DNA of 64,000 nt. Origin: Arctopsyche grandis. Lineage: Eukaryota > Arthropoda > Insecta > Trichoptera > Hydropsychidae. The DNA lies in the NCBI RefSeq assembly GCF_051622035.1, contig NC_135365.1, positions 22,153,501-22,217,500 on the forward strand. Reading direction: 5' to 3'. Positions within the stretch are counted from its first letter, which is position 1; each line of letters opens with the position of its first letter. Positions 22,455 through 36,200 of the stretch are shown here, piece by piece. Below the pieces are notes generated by a model. It searched no databases. It had not been told where the DNA came from and worked only from the letters and a program-made list of their open reading frames with translations. The position numbers were made by a program, and so were the translations under genes.

Positions 22455-24080
22455 TGTAATTTACCGACAAATGAACCGACAAAAAAAATGGATTAACCTA
22501 CATAGATTGAATCATAAATAATTAAAAATAAATCTCAGGTGAATAATGTTATATAAAAGTGTTAAAGCATGTAAATTCGTAAAAATAAATAAATTTTATT
22601 TTTTATTTTTAACAAATCATATTTACTAATTTAAATTTTGGACTATTTGTAAACCGATTGTAAACCGGTATACCGGTATTGCAATCCCTACTAAAATATA
22701 AAGCGTATTTAATGTTCATTCTAGTTTATTCTTTGAGTGTCATGAATACTATTCTTGTCATACTGTCATGGAATTCTTGCATCCCACAAACATGTATGTA
22801 TGTTTCACGTACTAGGAAAATATCGTCATTACATCTCTTCAACATGTTTTGTAACGACATACACCAAAAAAAAGTAATAATGGCACAATATGAGACACAT
22901 TCATTTATTGACACATTCACTGTACTTCATGTTTCATTTTCATACGTTTAGTTATTATATGAGTTGGATGTTATGTGGATAAAGGCTAAACACCCAAGCA
23001 AATTAAGTGGATCTTGATTAAATTTTTGTCTAATTACCATTCTACTAAATATGTGATTGGGTGTTGTATCAGATTTCTCTAGGTTGAGAAAAAACTGTAA
23101 TTGAATACAGATATTTCATTATGAATTTGACATTAATGACAGATAATATTTTTCTAGTGAAAATACAATAAAACATTTGTATTTTTAGTCATTTATCTTC
23201 AAACTGGTTAAATTTGATTTATGATACAAAATATGAACCTGTAAACATGTTACATTTAAAAAAATGTGTTTCCTGTTTACTCATTGTTAAGCTACACTAC
23301 AGTTTCGTTATTGATATATTATACTTCTAAAATTGACCAGATATTTGTGAAAACGTATTATAATTCATCTTTAAAATTATTTTTTCAATAAATTATAATT
23401 TTGGGCTATCTTTGGGTCTGGATCTATTTTAATGAATGAAATGAGCAAAAACAAAACAAAAAATCGACAGAAAAGCGTCGAACCGGAAGTTGGCAATTAA
23501 GTTTGGCAGTAAAGCCAGAAAACAATATAAACATTTGACGAATTACACGTTGTCACTAATGAACGAGAAAGACCGCAGGAAAATAATACGCGTATGTGGA
23601 AAATTCGAGAAAATTTCCAATTGTTAAACTTACCAATATAGAAACTGGATGCTAGAAATTTGTCTACGCTTCGTGAACGAAAATAGTCTGAATAGTTTCG
23701 AGCGATATCTTAATATTCATTACAATACCTCGAAACTTTAGATATTTAGAGCGAATCGACGATAATATAATCGACGTTTATAATTGAAAGCTAAATTGTT
23801 TGGAGTTTTCCAATTAAAATGATTATTTTAATTAAAATCAACATCCATATGTTAATGCTTCAAGTTGCAAAATTATAAGTTTATTTTGAAAGTGTTTATG
23901 TACGTATTATATGTATGTAGATAATATTCAGCATGAAGATGACCCAAATATACGTGTAACTATGTACATATGTACATACATCCTGCAATTGCATCTCTCA
24001 ACGCAAGATAACCTTGTTGGAACATCGAAAGTGCAGAAATATTTAATGCATCGGTCATCTCTGGCCAAAATTAATATTCG
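22455..24080. other. Intergenic AT-rich DNA upstream of the muscle gene
   Basis: No recognisable coding sequence or repeat with borders. Confidence 0.4.
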
Positions 24081-24248
24081 GTCATGGTTTGCGTGGTGAA
24101 GACGAAGAGTGGGGGAGACGGGAGCTCCCGAAGGTGGCGGGGGATCTTCCAACGGCGTGGCCAAAACTCAGAGAGACGCCGCACGGACGCCGTCACCTTC
24201 GGACGAACGAACCCCCTTAAGCCCCCCGTCAAAACAACCCCTTTCAAA
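24081..24248 (+). promoter_or_regulatory. GC-rich 5' leader of the Myofilin-like gene
   Basis: A GC-rich stretch directly upstream of the ATG at 24249 (context TTTCAAAATGG). It is the only GC-rich block in this interval and is probably 5' UTR. The transcription start is unknown. Confidence 0.45.
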
Positions 24249-27200
24249 ATGGTGTACGAGAGTGACTTCTACACCACCCGCAGACCAGGCACTTACCGCC
24301 CATCGACGTCTTACTCAGTATCGGTAAGTCGCATCCTTCAAGTTAAAAGTGTTTATTGTCGAATTCTTCCCCCCCCCCCTTATCAACATAAGTGTCCAAA
24401 ATCAGCATGACTGTGATTAAAGTATGACATGTCCATATTTTCAGTGTTGTTTTGAAGAGAAAAAGAGAAAAAAACCCCTAATTAAAAGAGTAAATACTTT
24501 AATTATGGTTGTACGGATGAAAATCTTTGTTGGCATACATTTTAGGTGCATTCTGTAGTGTTTGAACAATTAAAATGCCAATTCTATTATAATTAATACA
24601 CACGAATATATTTCCCTTTTTTCAATACTTTATGAGTGCGTGGTTCGAGTGAGCGTTGTTATGGCCTTATCGGTACATGAAGAAAATGGCGTACATTTGT
24701 ACATATTTGAATCTTTGCGTCGACATATAATATATTACGAAGCGAAATATAATAAGCTACGCGTATTTCAGTCAAATTTATATGAATAATATGTACATAT
24801 AATAAAAAATCATATCAAAATAAAATTTTATTTTAAATTAATATGAAACGTCAAAATGCCGTTTGAGTTTTTGGTCTAAATGTAGCTTTTGCCGACAATT
24901 ACAAAAACTTTTATATTCACGTGCATTCTGCAATGTAAAATTAAATCATTAATTTATTTGGTGCACTTTTTCATCGCTTTTAATATGAATTGGGGGTTTT
25001 GTGGAATTTTGCACGCTTTACGTTCGACCAAAAATTCAGTGAAATCTATCTTCAATTGAACGCTGTATAAACATCCACGTTTGAAATAGGAAACGCGCGT
25101 TTATTTTGGAATTCGGCCAAAAGGAAAATAAATAAATTCCACGCCGCCACCAACCGTTGAGCAAATTGCGTAAAAGTTCCGAAATCGTACGTTTTATTAT
25201 TCAATTGTTTATATTTGTACTGTATTTTATTGTATTTTGGCCATAACTTCATTTCATATCATAATTGAAAATATGTAAAATAAAAGCTTTAGCTTCAGCT
25301 TTTACGCTTGTTAACTAAATTTAATTTTAAATAATATAAACCTGAGGGGGTAGCTTCTGAGATGTGCTTATTTTGTAATGCCTTACAAATATTATGTGCG
25401 TGTTACCCTTTGTCGATTGAATTTAAAATAAATTCGTATCTGAAAACTCATTTTCCTCTCTCAGCAATGGAACAAACATGCGGTAGACTCGTTAGCTGAG
25501 TGAAATTATTCCGGGCCACTCATAACCGCTAATGTTGCCTCTGTTCTTCTGCTACTGGCGTACATATCTCCGTCTCTTCTCTTCTTCTCCCTCCACGTTG
25601 GCAGGGTCAAATTAAAAAAAGGATTCTGTAAGCGGCTGCTAAGATTTCAATCTCGGAAACATTTCAGCCGTCCAGCACTCCAAATTTAGACAGCAGCTCG
25701 GAACCGCTATCGAGCCCACAGCTCATAAACCGCTGAACAAAACCAACCAATAAAACGATAATTTACACATAATTTGCGAAATTTTACTTAAAATTCACAG
25801 AACGTAATTACCCCCTCTTCAATTCAGTAATGTTGCTGGAAAATTGAGTTTACTTTGAGTTCAAGGAAAATTCCATCCTATTCAAAGAAGTCATATTCTA
25901 TGGCAAATTTGTGAATAAATAAATAAATATTCAGTCACACTCAATATGTATGTGATATATTCCTTTTTAAAAGTTTTATGTAAAGTAGATGCTAAAAAAA
26001 GTTATACGGTAGATCTGTAGAGATACATATGTACGTCCTCTTATGAAAATGTTCAATTTCTCTTTCAAGTTAGACTGCGTAACGTTATGACGCGACAAAA
26101 AGTGATAGATGAGTTCTTGGAGATAAATTCGCTAATGAGAGAAGCATTACGAAAAATAAATTTTGGCGTGCCATCTTCTATCAGGTGAATAAATAAACGT
26201 TAGAGTCGAGTGCCGTGTGTAATGTTTTGGAAACTTTTCAAAACGCTTTTAGTTATTGCCATAGTAATGTGTAAATAACGATACGAGCAAGCGACGATTT
26301 ATTTGATAGATAGCGAAAAACATCTTTTCATTATCATCGCAGATCATAAATTTGCACTATTTGTACTTTTTTTTCGATGAAATCAACCATGTCTCTTGTC
26401 TTCACTTTACACGTGCTCTTTCGTTCAGGTTTTCTTTAAGATGTCAGATACAGATACTAACAACCAATTTACAATACATTTACATATACCTATGCAGGGC
26501 CGGTCTAAAACTCCCGTCAACTTCTATCTTCTATATATAACAATTGTTCAGTAATAAGTAGAGCTACGGGAAATGTGAGTGGATCGGTAAATGTGCATAT
26601 GACTCGAATTGAATCGGCATCATTCTCTGGCATTTTATCTGGAATTTGATTAAACACGTTTATTTATGTTCTTGTTAATCAACATACATCTCATTTATAA
26701 GTGAAACGAAAGTACACTTGATTTATTAAAATAATAATATAAAGACCAAAGTCTTAGTTCGTGGACTCTTTTTTATAGTGCAAGTGTAAAACTATGATGA
26801 ATTTTGATATACATATAAGGTAACGGTAAACGGATTATTGCGCACATTGCGATCGCGCGCACGATAATACGATCAATGCCACAAAAATCGCGAATACGGA
26901 ATATCTGGCACTTGAGTTCTCGTTAGTACAATATTTCGCGTGGGTGGCTTTCAATTGATGAAGTTTTTCGGTGCCAGATGTTCCGTGATCGAGATTTTAG
27001 TGACGTGCACGAGATCGCTTTTTGCGGAATAATCACCGAACCATAAGATAACAATACCATTCATCTTCTGAGATCCAATCTTCGACAATTTTTTTTACTA
27101 GCCTCTTCTTACTTCACTTTCGATTTTTTATACATTAATACACTTTCAATGCTTTGCGAAGGTGGCGAGGAGGAAAATAAGTCCCACTCTCCTCTCTGGG

Positions 27201-30200
27201 GATAAAAATGATTTGAACTAAAATGTGAAGGAAATTAGATTGTTTTATAAAATTTATTCAAAATTATTTCAAGCATCAAAAATTTATCTTCTGGAATAAA
27301 TTATTAAGCCACCCACATTATAATAAATATGTGGGTGGCAGTAAAAGATGTGAAAATAATTGTTGAAGGATCAATAAAAAACTATTGAACATTGGGTATT
27401 TAATGAAAAATGGTACTGATAATTAGAGGTAGGACCGTAAGCGTGCGTTTTCCAGGAAACAGGGCGTTTTGGGTCTATTTTCCAGGAAATAGAGCAAACT
27501 ACAAAGCTAGAGTGCAAAAAAAAGGTTCATAATAAAAATGAACAATGCACGGCGAACAATAAACAAAGAACGGCACTCTTCCGGTCCTACCTCTACTGAT
27601 AATGGTTACAAACTTGGTAATAATAACGGGTCTAAACTTGTTCCACACATTTGAAATATACAGAGAATGATGCAACACGTGGAATATGCACATTTGCCCC
27701 ATGTCTGCTTTCCATTAATTCGTATTCACCCATATTTTCGGTGAATGTGCAAAGGTCGGTAGCCATCACCTGCTCACATTTAACGTAGCAGATCAACAGT
27801 GGGTTGCACCTGTGTGTTGGATGGGGAAGACCAGCCCATTTTTGTGGATCGGCCCTGCATACCCGTCGATGGGCTCGTCGACTAACCACAGCATTGTTCT
27901 TGTGGCCATTGCAGAACAGGCACACCCCACTGGACTGGGAGAAGGTGCCATTCGTGCCAAGACCCAGCCTAGTCGCAGATCCGGTAACAGCCTTTGGAAG
28001 ACGAGAAACAGTCCAGCCGCGTCAGAAGAAGTTGTTTATCCTGAGTCCTCAGGGCAGGGCCAGTATTAAGCCGAGCCAGGAAGTGCTCAACCGGCCCATC
28101 AAGGAGTACATCTCAGCCAGGGACATCACCAGGGCGAAGGTGTTGTCTGCTGTGAGGAAGCAGGACCTCATCTTGGATTCTGGCGCTGAAAGGGCAGCCT
28201 TGCCCGACAGGCAGCACATGGACGTAGTGCTGCCCCAGCTTCACAGGACCATGCCAGTCAGAGAAAAGACCAGAGTCTTCTACAGCAACTATGCCTCTTA
28301 TTAAAATACAGAAGAAAAAACAAATCGCTCTCGTATTTAAAAACACCCACTTACTAAAAACCTAACAACCCCTACCCAACAAAAAAAAGAGAAAAACCAA
28401 AAAAAAAAAATCGATTTAGTTACGCTAAAAGCTTCAGGTTGCACACCTAATTAACACACATGCATGTAGTATCTATTATTACTTTCGGTAAATATCCGTC
28501 GCCATTTTTTTTGTAAATGTACACATTTCCCTAGCTTCGGATGTTTACCGTTATGTTTTTATTTGTCGCAAACGCTTCTTATACTACTTTGTACATATGA
28601 TTTGATTTCAACGTTGGATTTGTAAGCTGTAGATATTTTATGAGCTTCTCCGAAATTTTCCGTAGACGGTTTTGAGCATGATTTTTTCCCGTTGATTTTC
28701 TACACATGATGTTTATTTATTTTTTTCGGAATTTAATGCAGGTCCTGTCAATAATGTATTCGAGAGCAGATTTTTGAGTAAATTTGTCAAAGTTTAGCTT
28801 CCAAAGAGATGCAATGTGTCAAGCGTTTAACTAAAAAAAACCGGTTATTTGATTGAAAATATGGTTTACTAGTGGTTTTAACCGGCTTTGCTCGGTATTT
28901 CTAATTTTATTTGTAATATAAACCACTTAAACATGGCTAATGTAATAGTAAACATTGATTTGTTTTTTTATTAAATTTATTTGAATCGAAAAAGAATAAT
29001 ATTCAACGATATCGATATCGTCGTTGTAGAAACTTTGATTTGTTTTCGATGCTCCCACCCAAACTTTACATAGTTACAAAGTTTCTTTCGAAATAATATA
29101 TTAGATTATAACATATTTCAAAATAATATTATTCAAATTGATGATACAATAATAATATTTCGTAAAAATATTCGAACAAATTGAGCAAATTGAGGAAAAA
29201 ATATGTTTTCATATTCAGATTGAACTACTGTCTACTTTTGGATAAGATTAAATTGTCGGTTTTTGTACCACGTTCATAATATCTTACAATTTTCGTATTT
29301 GTTTCCGAAATAAAACGCGAAAATGTGAAGATATGCTGAGTAGTGTTTATCTTCCAAACAAAAGTAGTCCAAGGTTTTTTTTGGACATGTTATATCTGTC
29401 TCTGCGTTTGTTGTTTGTTATGTTCACTTCGATTTCAACAGCAGGAATTCCATAAGCTTATATTCCAGGGAAATAGTTATGTATTTCAAATCCGGTCGTT
29501 CCACAGCTTTTAGCAATTAACTTTCAAAAACGAACAGTCGCGAATTTCTAACGAACGAATAACGCTTTTGATCTCCGCTTTCGCACAATTTTTATGATTT
29601 CCACGACGCAAAACGCTTATTTTATACTAGATATCTATTTAAGATTTGTATTTTTTTATGGGACACAATTTGACTTCCAACATTCGAACGCAAATTGCTT
29701 AGAATCCAAACGATAATAAAAGCGCCTTTGATTGTTGGCTAATTTTGTGCAATAATGTATCGCTATCAATGTATACGTAATTTTATAAAAAAAATGTAGA
29801 TGTCTTAAAAGAATAAAGGTGATTTTTATTTTAAAAAAACTAGAACAAAGTCTATTTTATTTTCAACGACTCATTTATGGCATAACTTCAAAATTTTTAG
29901 ACAAAAACCAATGAACTCACACACTTTGTCTTTGTTTCGCAGAATTGGAAACTATTTTAAGTTTTTTTTTTTTGTTTGTGTAAGTATTACAAAAATGGTT
30001 TTGGCAGCTGAATTGATGAAAATCAACATCGTCCATTTTCATTTACAACAAAACACCAACAAAGATTTTCATTTATTTATACTTTCTTTACGTATTTCAA
30101 TTTATTTTATTTCATTTGTATTTTCAATGTACGTATGTAAAATAAAAAATAAATGAAATGTAGTAATCAATAATCATAGAGAATTTCTTTATGGCTATAC

Positions 30201-33200
30201 AATTCAGAGGCTCTCAAGTGCGGCTACTAGAACTAGACCAACAACCCGTAAAAAGTATAAGAGTGGGTACTTACATATTTACACACTTCTAAATATAATT
30301 TTATATAAAATATCTTAAAGCTAAATTAGAAGTATTAATTACACTGTTCGACAAATGACGGACTTTTTTTTGGTTTGGTTTTTTGAGACGAGATATGACT
30401 TTTCTTATAGATATATGCCCAGTGAACACGAATCTGGTAATAAAAAAAATGTTGATTGGCTCGAGATTCAGAGATATATGTGTTTTTTAAATCGCGCGAT
30501 TTTTCTATATCTTGATGTTGTTCGGTCGATGTCTCAAAATATGTCAATTTCCGGTTTAAAATGAATATTGGAATATGTAGTCGGGTATTTTATCTTTAAT
30601 TTGTAATAAATTTCAGCTTTCAAATCTCTCTAAGTAGTCGTCCAGTTCAAATCAAAAGTCAAAAGTACGTATTTTCACTTGGGATTTTTTCCCACTGTTA
30701 ATACTATTTTATATTGAGTATTTTCTATTGAAACATGTTTATTGGGATAGTTTTCTGGCCACACTATTTTTTATTTTCGTTTAAAAGTATTTGCATTTAC
30801 AACAAAACGCCAACAAAGATTTTCATTTATTTATACTTTATTTATATACCTACATTATGTATGTTCATTTATGTATGCATGGTTGTGCCAAGTCGCTTGG
30901 TTGAAAAATCATTGTTTTTTTTTTTGTATTTTTATTTTTCTCGAGTTTACCTTTTCTGGTATAACTAACCCTTTAACGACGGGTCGGTGCTTTCCGTCCT
31001 TCCGATTAAAAACATTTTTTTGTCGCCTTATATCCCATCGTACACTCACACACACACCATATGCAGCACACACCAAACCTCCTGTTTCAGTTTGAAAATG
31101 TAACAAGTATGATATTATAAAATAAAACGAGAACGACAGAACACAGCCAACGATAGATTATATACACCACGCAGCGGGAAAACACCGTCCGGCGGTCGTG
31201 AAAGGGTTAAAAATAGAAAAATTTAAATGCATATCGAAGAATGGTACTGTAGAGCGAGATTGTATGGGGAAAAAACAATGTTGACGGTGTATTTTTACAG
31301 ACGCCCAGGCACTACGTAGTCTTGGACACCCCGGACAGACCACGTCGTGCTGATGAGCAGTACTCTTACTCGTACAACACTTCCACCGAGAGCCGAAGCG
31401 GATCTGGAGCACCCCATGTCTCCAACTACTCCTCGACCACCGAAAGGCGCTATGGAAATGCCCCAGGATCCAACTACAACTACTCCACTGAACGCTCGTC
31501 CAGCTATGGAGATGGTCCAGGAAGCTACCGTGCCAGTTACAGCTCCTCAACGTCTGGTCGCTTGCCTCATGGCACTACTTACCGCCACTACTCCTACAGA
31601 GTCTAACTTGAAACTAGAAAGATACTTTACATAGTAGCTTGAAAGCATTGTACTAAAAAAATAAAGAATATGGAGCTTCACTCACATACCCAAGTAGTAC
31701 AATCGCCAAAATAACGTTAAAACTAATACCCATATTCGCAGGAGCAATGCCTTTCATATATATGTATAGTCAGTCGATCGAACTTATATATTTTTATTAA
31801 TACAAAATAATATTTTTATAATAGGATTTATAATCGAATACTTGTATCAAAAAATGTGTTTTGGCGGGATCTGTTTATTTATTTTTGTATTGGTTGAATA
31901 AATGTAATCGCTTCAGTCGCTTGGCCGTCGAATTGTATTGTTTTATTTCTGATGGATCGAATTGGCATGGGACAAACTGAAACATGGAGACATTGAACCA
32001 AATTACAGACGCGACCCGAATCTTCCCCTCCTCGGCCCTGTCCATTTGACGGTCATTGGCCATGCTGATCCCATGTTGTGACTAAACTGTGCTTTATTTT
32101 AGATCCAATCTCACAAGCTTTGACTTTATTGACCGATGACCGCTTTCACACATATAAAATATTTCTAAAATATCATTTGGGTAAAAATTTACAAACCATG
32201 AACCAGATGGAATATGAAATATTAATGCAATCTTGCTTAAAACTACACATAATCATTTTTGTATAATTTAGATTAAAATTTAACAATAGTACATGCATAT
32301 ATGTACATATGTATTATTGCTATACTTAATTTAATTTACTAAAGCATTACGAAAATACATACTAATTATGAATATGATCTAAATTTGTTACTATACTCAA
32401 TTTTGAAAACAATAGACGTTCATCTCATAGACAAAAATAAACACTTAATTCAGAATTCAAAAGAAGCAAATTTAAAACTTTTTTGTTTATAATTGTGTCC
32501 ACGATAGAAAACTAATATCTATGTCTGAAGTAAATTGATATTATATGATGTGATATTAATTAATAAATGGACGTTTTTCATAAGGATTATTAACGGAAAA
32601 CAGGCTAATGCAACGTTGTAAGATTTATAATAATAAATTGAGAACAATACGTTTCCATAAAACTTCTCCAATTGGGAGAAAACTTTGCAGAGGTGTTTCC
32701 AATGATCTATGTTTCTTGGGTCTTTTCGAAAACAGAAACCAGAGGCATGAAGCCCTTCATAAACCAAATTGATTATATTACGAAATTTGTAAAAAAAATA
32801 TCACATTGTACTAAAAAGATTCTCTAAATTGAAATATTTCACACGTGGTGTAGATTTTTTAAGGAAACTACATCCATTAATGAAGCTCAGAACATACATA
32901 CATACATGGATCAAGTAGATAAAAAAAGTCTCTAATTTTATTTGCTCATTGTACATATTTAGTGTAAATGAGAAGACATGGTGATAGAAAATCCCTAAAT
33001 TTAGAACATATGCATCTCTGTTGGATCAAATCATTGAGCAAAAGCTAAAGGTATAATGCAGTGCTTATATAATATATGGATGAATATTTGTTGGAAACAA
33101 TCAATAGCTTTGAAGCTAGTTCCAAAATTGAATTGAGCTTGATCCAAATTTATCACCAATTTGAGGAATCCGTTTCCTTATAAACTCCAAAACAAGCAAC

Positions 33201-36200
33201 TAAATACTCAATATTATTTGAGATGATTTAACATATGTGCATACATAGACTGTGGCTATTTTAACGTCATCAGTGACATGCAGAATCGGTAAATTTGTGT
33301 AATTTAATTCTTTCAAATTTTCAACTTCACAATTTGCATAGTAAAATAATCAATTCGAAAATACATATATAAAATATATTTTGAAAACAAATTGGCTCCG
33401 ATCCCTCTGGCATTGATCCATCAACAAGATCAAGTTGTAAATCACACTTTGATAAGTCATAAATAGTTATGATCAGATTCTCTACAATTTCATAATTTTA
33501 TATACATATGCAGTTTTTCATTACTAGATAAATATGAAATTTTGATTGACACATGTAATGTAAAAATACCACGCTTTAAAAAATATTTAATATACATTAT
33601 GTTGAAGCAAAAACAGAAAACATATGGTAAGTATTTATTTATGTGTATATACTGCATTGAACGTGTGATACATATTGAATATTCAATATTAAAATAAGTA
33701 TTATAAAAGGTATGTATAATAAAACTGTAATTATAAAACACGAGTCAGCAATAGTGAGACATAAGCTGATTGTAAATGTTGTGTGGAATTTAAATATTTT
33801 CGATATCACCATTTGATTGATTGAAAATTGAAGACTTTATTGAATGTAAATTTATATTTTCCATAAATAAACCTGTCTGATGTCATCAATTACACTTCAA
33901 CTTGACGACTGATCGTGCAGGTTCCACTGAGATATATTCCAATCCATAGCCTTGGAAAGGTGAGACTTTTATATTTTATACATTTATATTGTACATTACA
34001 CATATTTATGTGCTATTTAAGATGAAATTGTAATAATTGGATATTGGAGTATTTATTTTAACTTGAAAAAAAGGCATAAACCATAAAATAGTGAAGAAAA
34101 TTATAGTAAAGAATTCTAAAGAATGTTGGCATGCTGAAGCGAATTTTTCGGTATGCAAACTAATTAATTTCAGACGATATTTATCTAAAGGCAAATTTTA
34201 CAAGATTTAAGTTACGATTAATTTATTACTCTGTTGTACTAAGATCAAGATTGTGCGTTAGAAAAACAGCTAATGTAGATCAAATCGAGGTATATTTATT
34301 ATTAAGATATAAGGTAACTAACCACTTTGATATAAAGTCAAAAAATAACATCAATAGAAGTTTCGCGTGCCAACAATGGTTCACTTATAATTGATAACGC
34401 TATTTGCGCTAACTTTTAAATTTAAAACTAAATTTATTAGCTACTTTAGACAATTACTGCAATATCTTTCTTATTTTACTATATTTAAATTTCATTTTCG
34501 TTCGTGAATCAATAAATATTATAATTATTAAATCAAAATCATCTTTGATGACACTGCAAAACCTTAAGTAAACACATATTATATTTAAAATTAACTTGTA
34601 TTACTCTCCAGTGCAATATATTATATATATTATACTTATTTATAATATACAACATACATATGTACTTTTTGACATTTTTATATAAGATAATTAAGAGGGC
34701 TGTACACCCGAAACCTTAATTTTGTTGCCGTTCCTTTCTTCGATACATATTTTGAGTGAATGCAACAATATATATCAATATATATATTGAGTGAATGCGA
34801 CAGTTGCGCTTCGACCAGATAATACGTATTTTAAATCGACAAAATCGAAGTTTCGTATTCTCCTATTTTCTCCTCCAAAAATGGACCAATTTTTAAAAAA
34901 ATTTCATCATCAGTATGAGAAAGATATTTTCTGTGCAACTATGCGCGTATTTTTTTAAAAATCGACCGTTACATAAGTACGCTGGACTCTTTTCGTAGGT
35001 GTAAAAAAGAGGTGATTTTATAGATGTTTGGCGGCTCCTAGCTCCTATAAAAAATAACTAATCAAAAAAATAAAACGATAGATGCATCCCAATGGTGGAT
35101 ATCCATAGCATATTAAAAAATAGTTTCTCTAGTGCCATAATTGAGGAAGGGAGAAGTGTAATACGTTTGTATGGACAAGGCGCTGGTGTCCAGCCCTCTT
35201 AATAACTTCATTACCTCATAATGTTAAGTGTGTAATTGTTTATTATTTGATTGTATAAACTTATAAACTAAGACGCTATTTAGTTACACACTTATTTTAA
35301 GATTTCCATCGAGTGTAAATTTAATTTCGAAGTATGATTCACACAATACAATTATAGAAATTCGACCGAGTTTCTCAGGTACATACCTACATACCTACAT
35401 AGAAAGCAATATATATATTTCGAAACGTCCCGACGTAATTTTGTCGGGAATTCTTCACCAGTGAATCGTTTTCAAAGAGTTGTTATATTTAGCAGTATAG
35501 CTATGATGACGTCTAATTATTTATATCGCACCGAGGAGTGTTTGGCAAACGCTCGAGCATTCATATTTAAAATAAAGTAATACATATATACGGATCATAT
35601 GCTGCAAACATTTGGTGAAAATTGCATGTGTATTGCATTTCCAGGTCCATGCCGTGTCCGCGTACTATCCGACGTACGTGCCGGGCGGGGGGCAGAGGCT
35701 GATAATGTCCCGTACGGCGCCCCATAAGATCGTCACCATCCGTGTTCGCCCCTCAGTGGTCATCAGGGAGCTGGATCGTATCGAGCACAAGCATCGTTCA
35801 TCCATAGGATACTCCGCCACCGAAGAATTCCTATGCTCCAATACCTCTAAGGTTAATTTTTAATAAATCATTTTTGTTCTCATCTTCTTCCGTATAAACA
35901 GCTTGCATGTGAGAATTTAATAGCTCGAGAATATGTAAGTATATGTAAAAATAGTAAAAAATATCGTCCAAGTTAAAATACCATGTATACCGAATTTGGT
36001 GGTACTTGATTGAAAACAGAAGATTTGTATAGAAGAATAGTAAACAAACATTCATTTTTATATTGAAAAAATGTACACAGTATTCACTTATGTTTTACTT
36101 TTAGGATTGGGAAGATGAAAGTCGCAAAATAAGAGCGCAAACTTCCGCTCTTTTGCAAAGGATCCACAATGCTGTGCCACGTGCAACCAGCGTAGCACCC

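Noticed and set aside
24084-24410. A 108-codon frame starting at 24084 as the real muscle-gene start
   Set aside because: It runs through the GC-rich leader in the frame of MVYESDFYTTRR, but the upstream part has no protein-like composition, and MVYESD has a good start context and a donor at 24324.
26819-27042. 8-bp target duplication for this MITE (ATAA-containing flanks)
   Set aside because: Flanks share only a few AT bases in shifted positions; not a convincing duplication.
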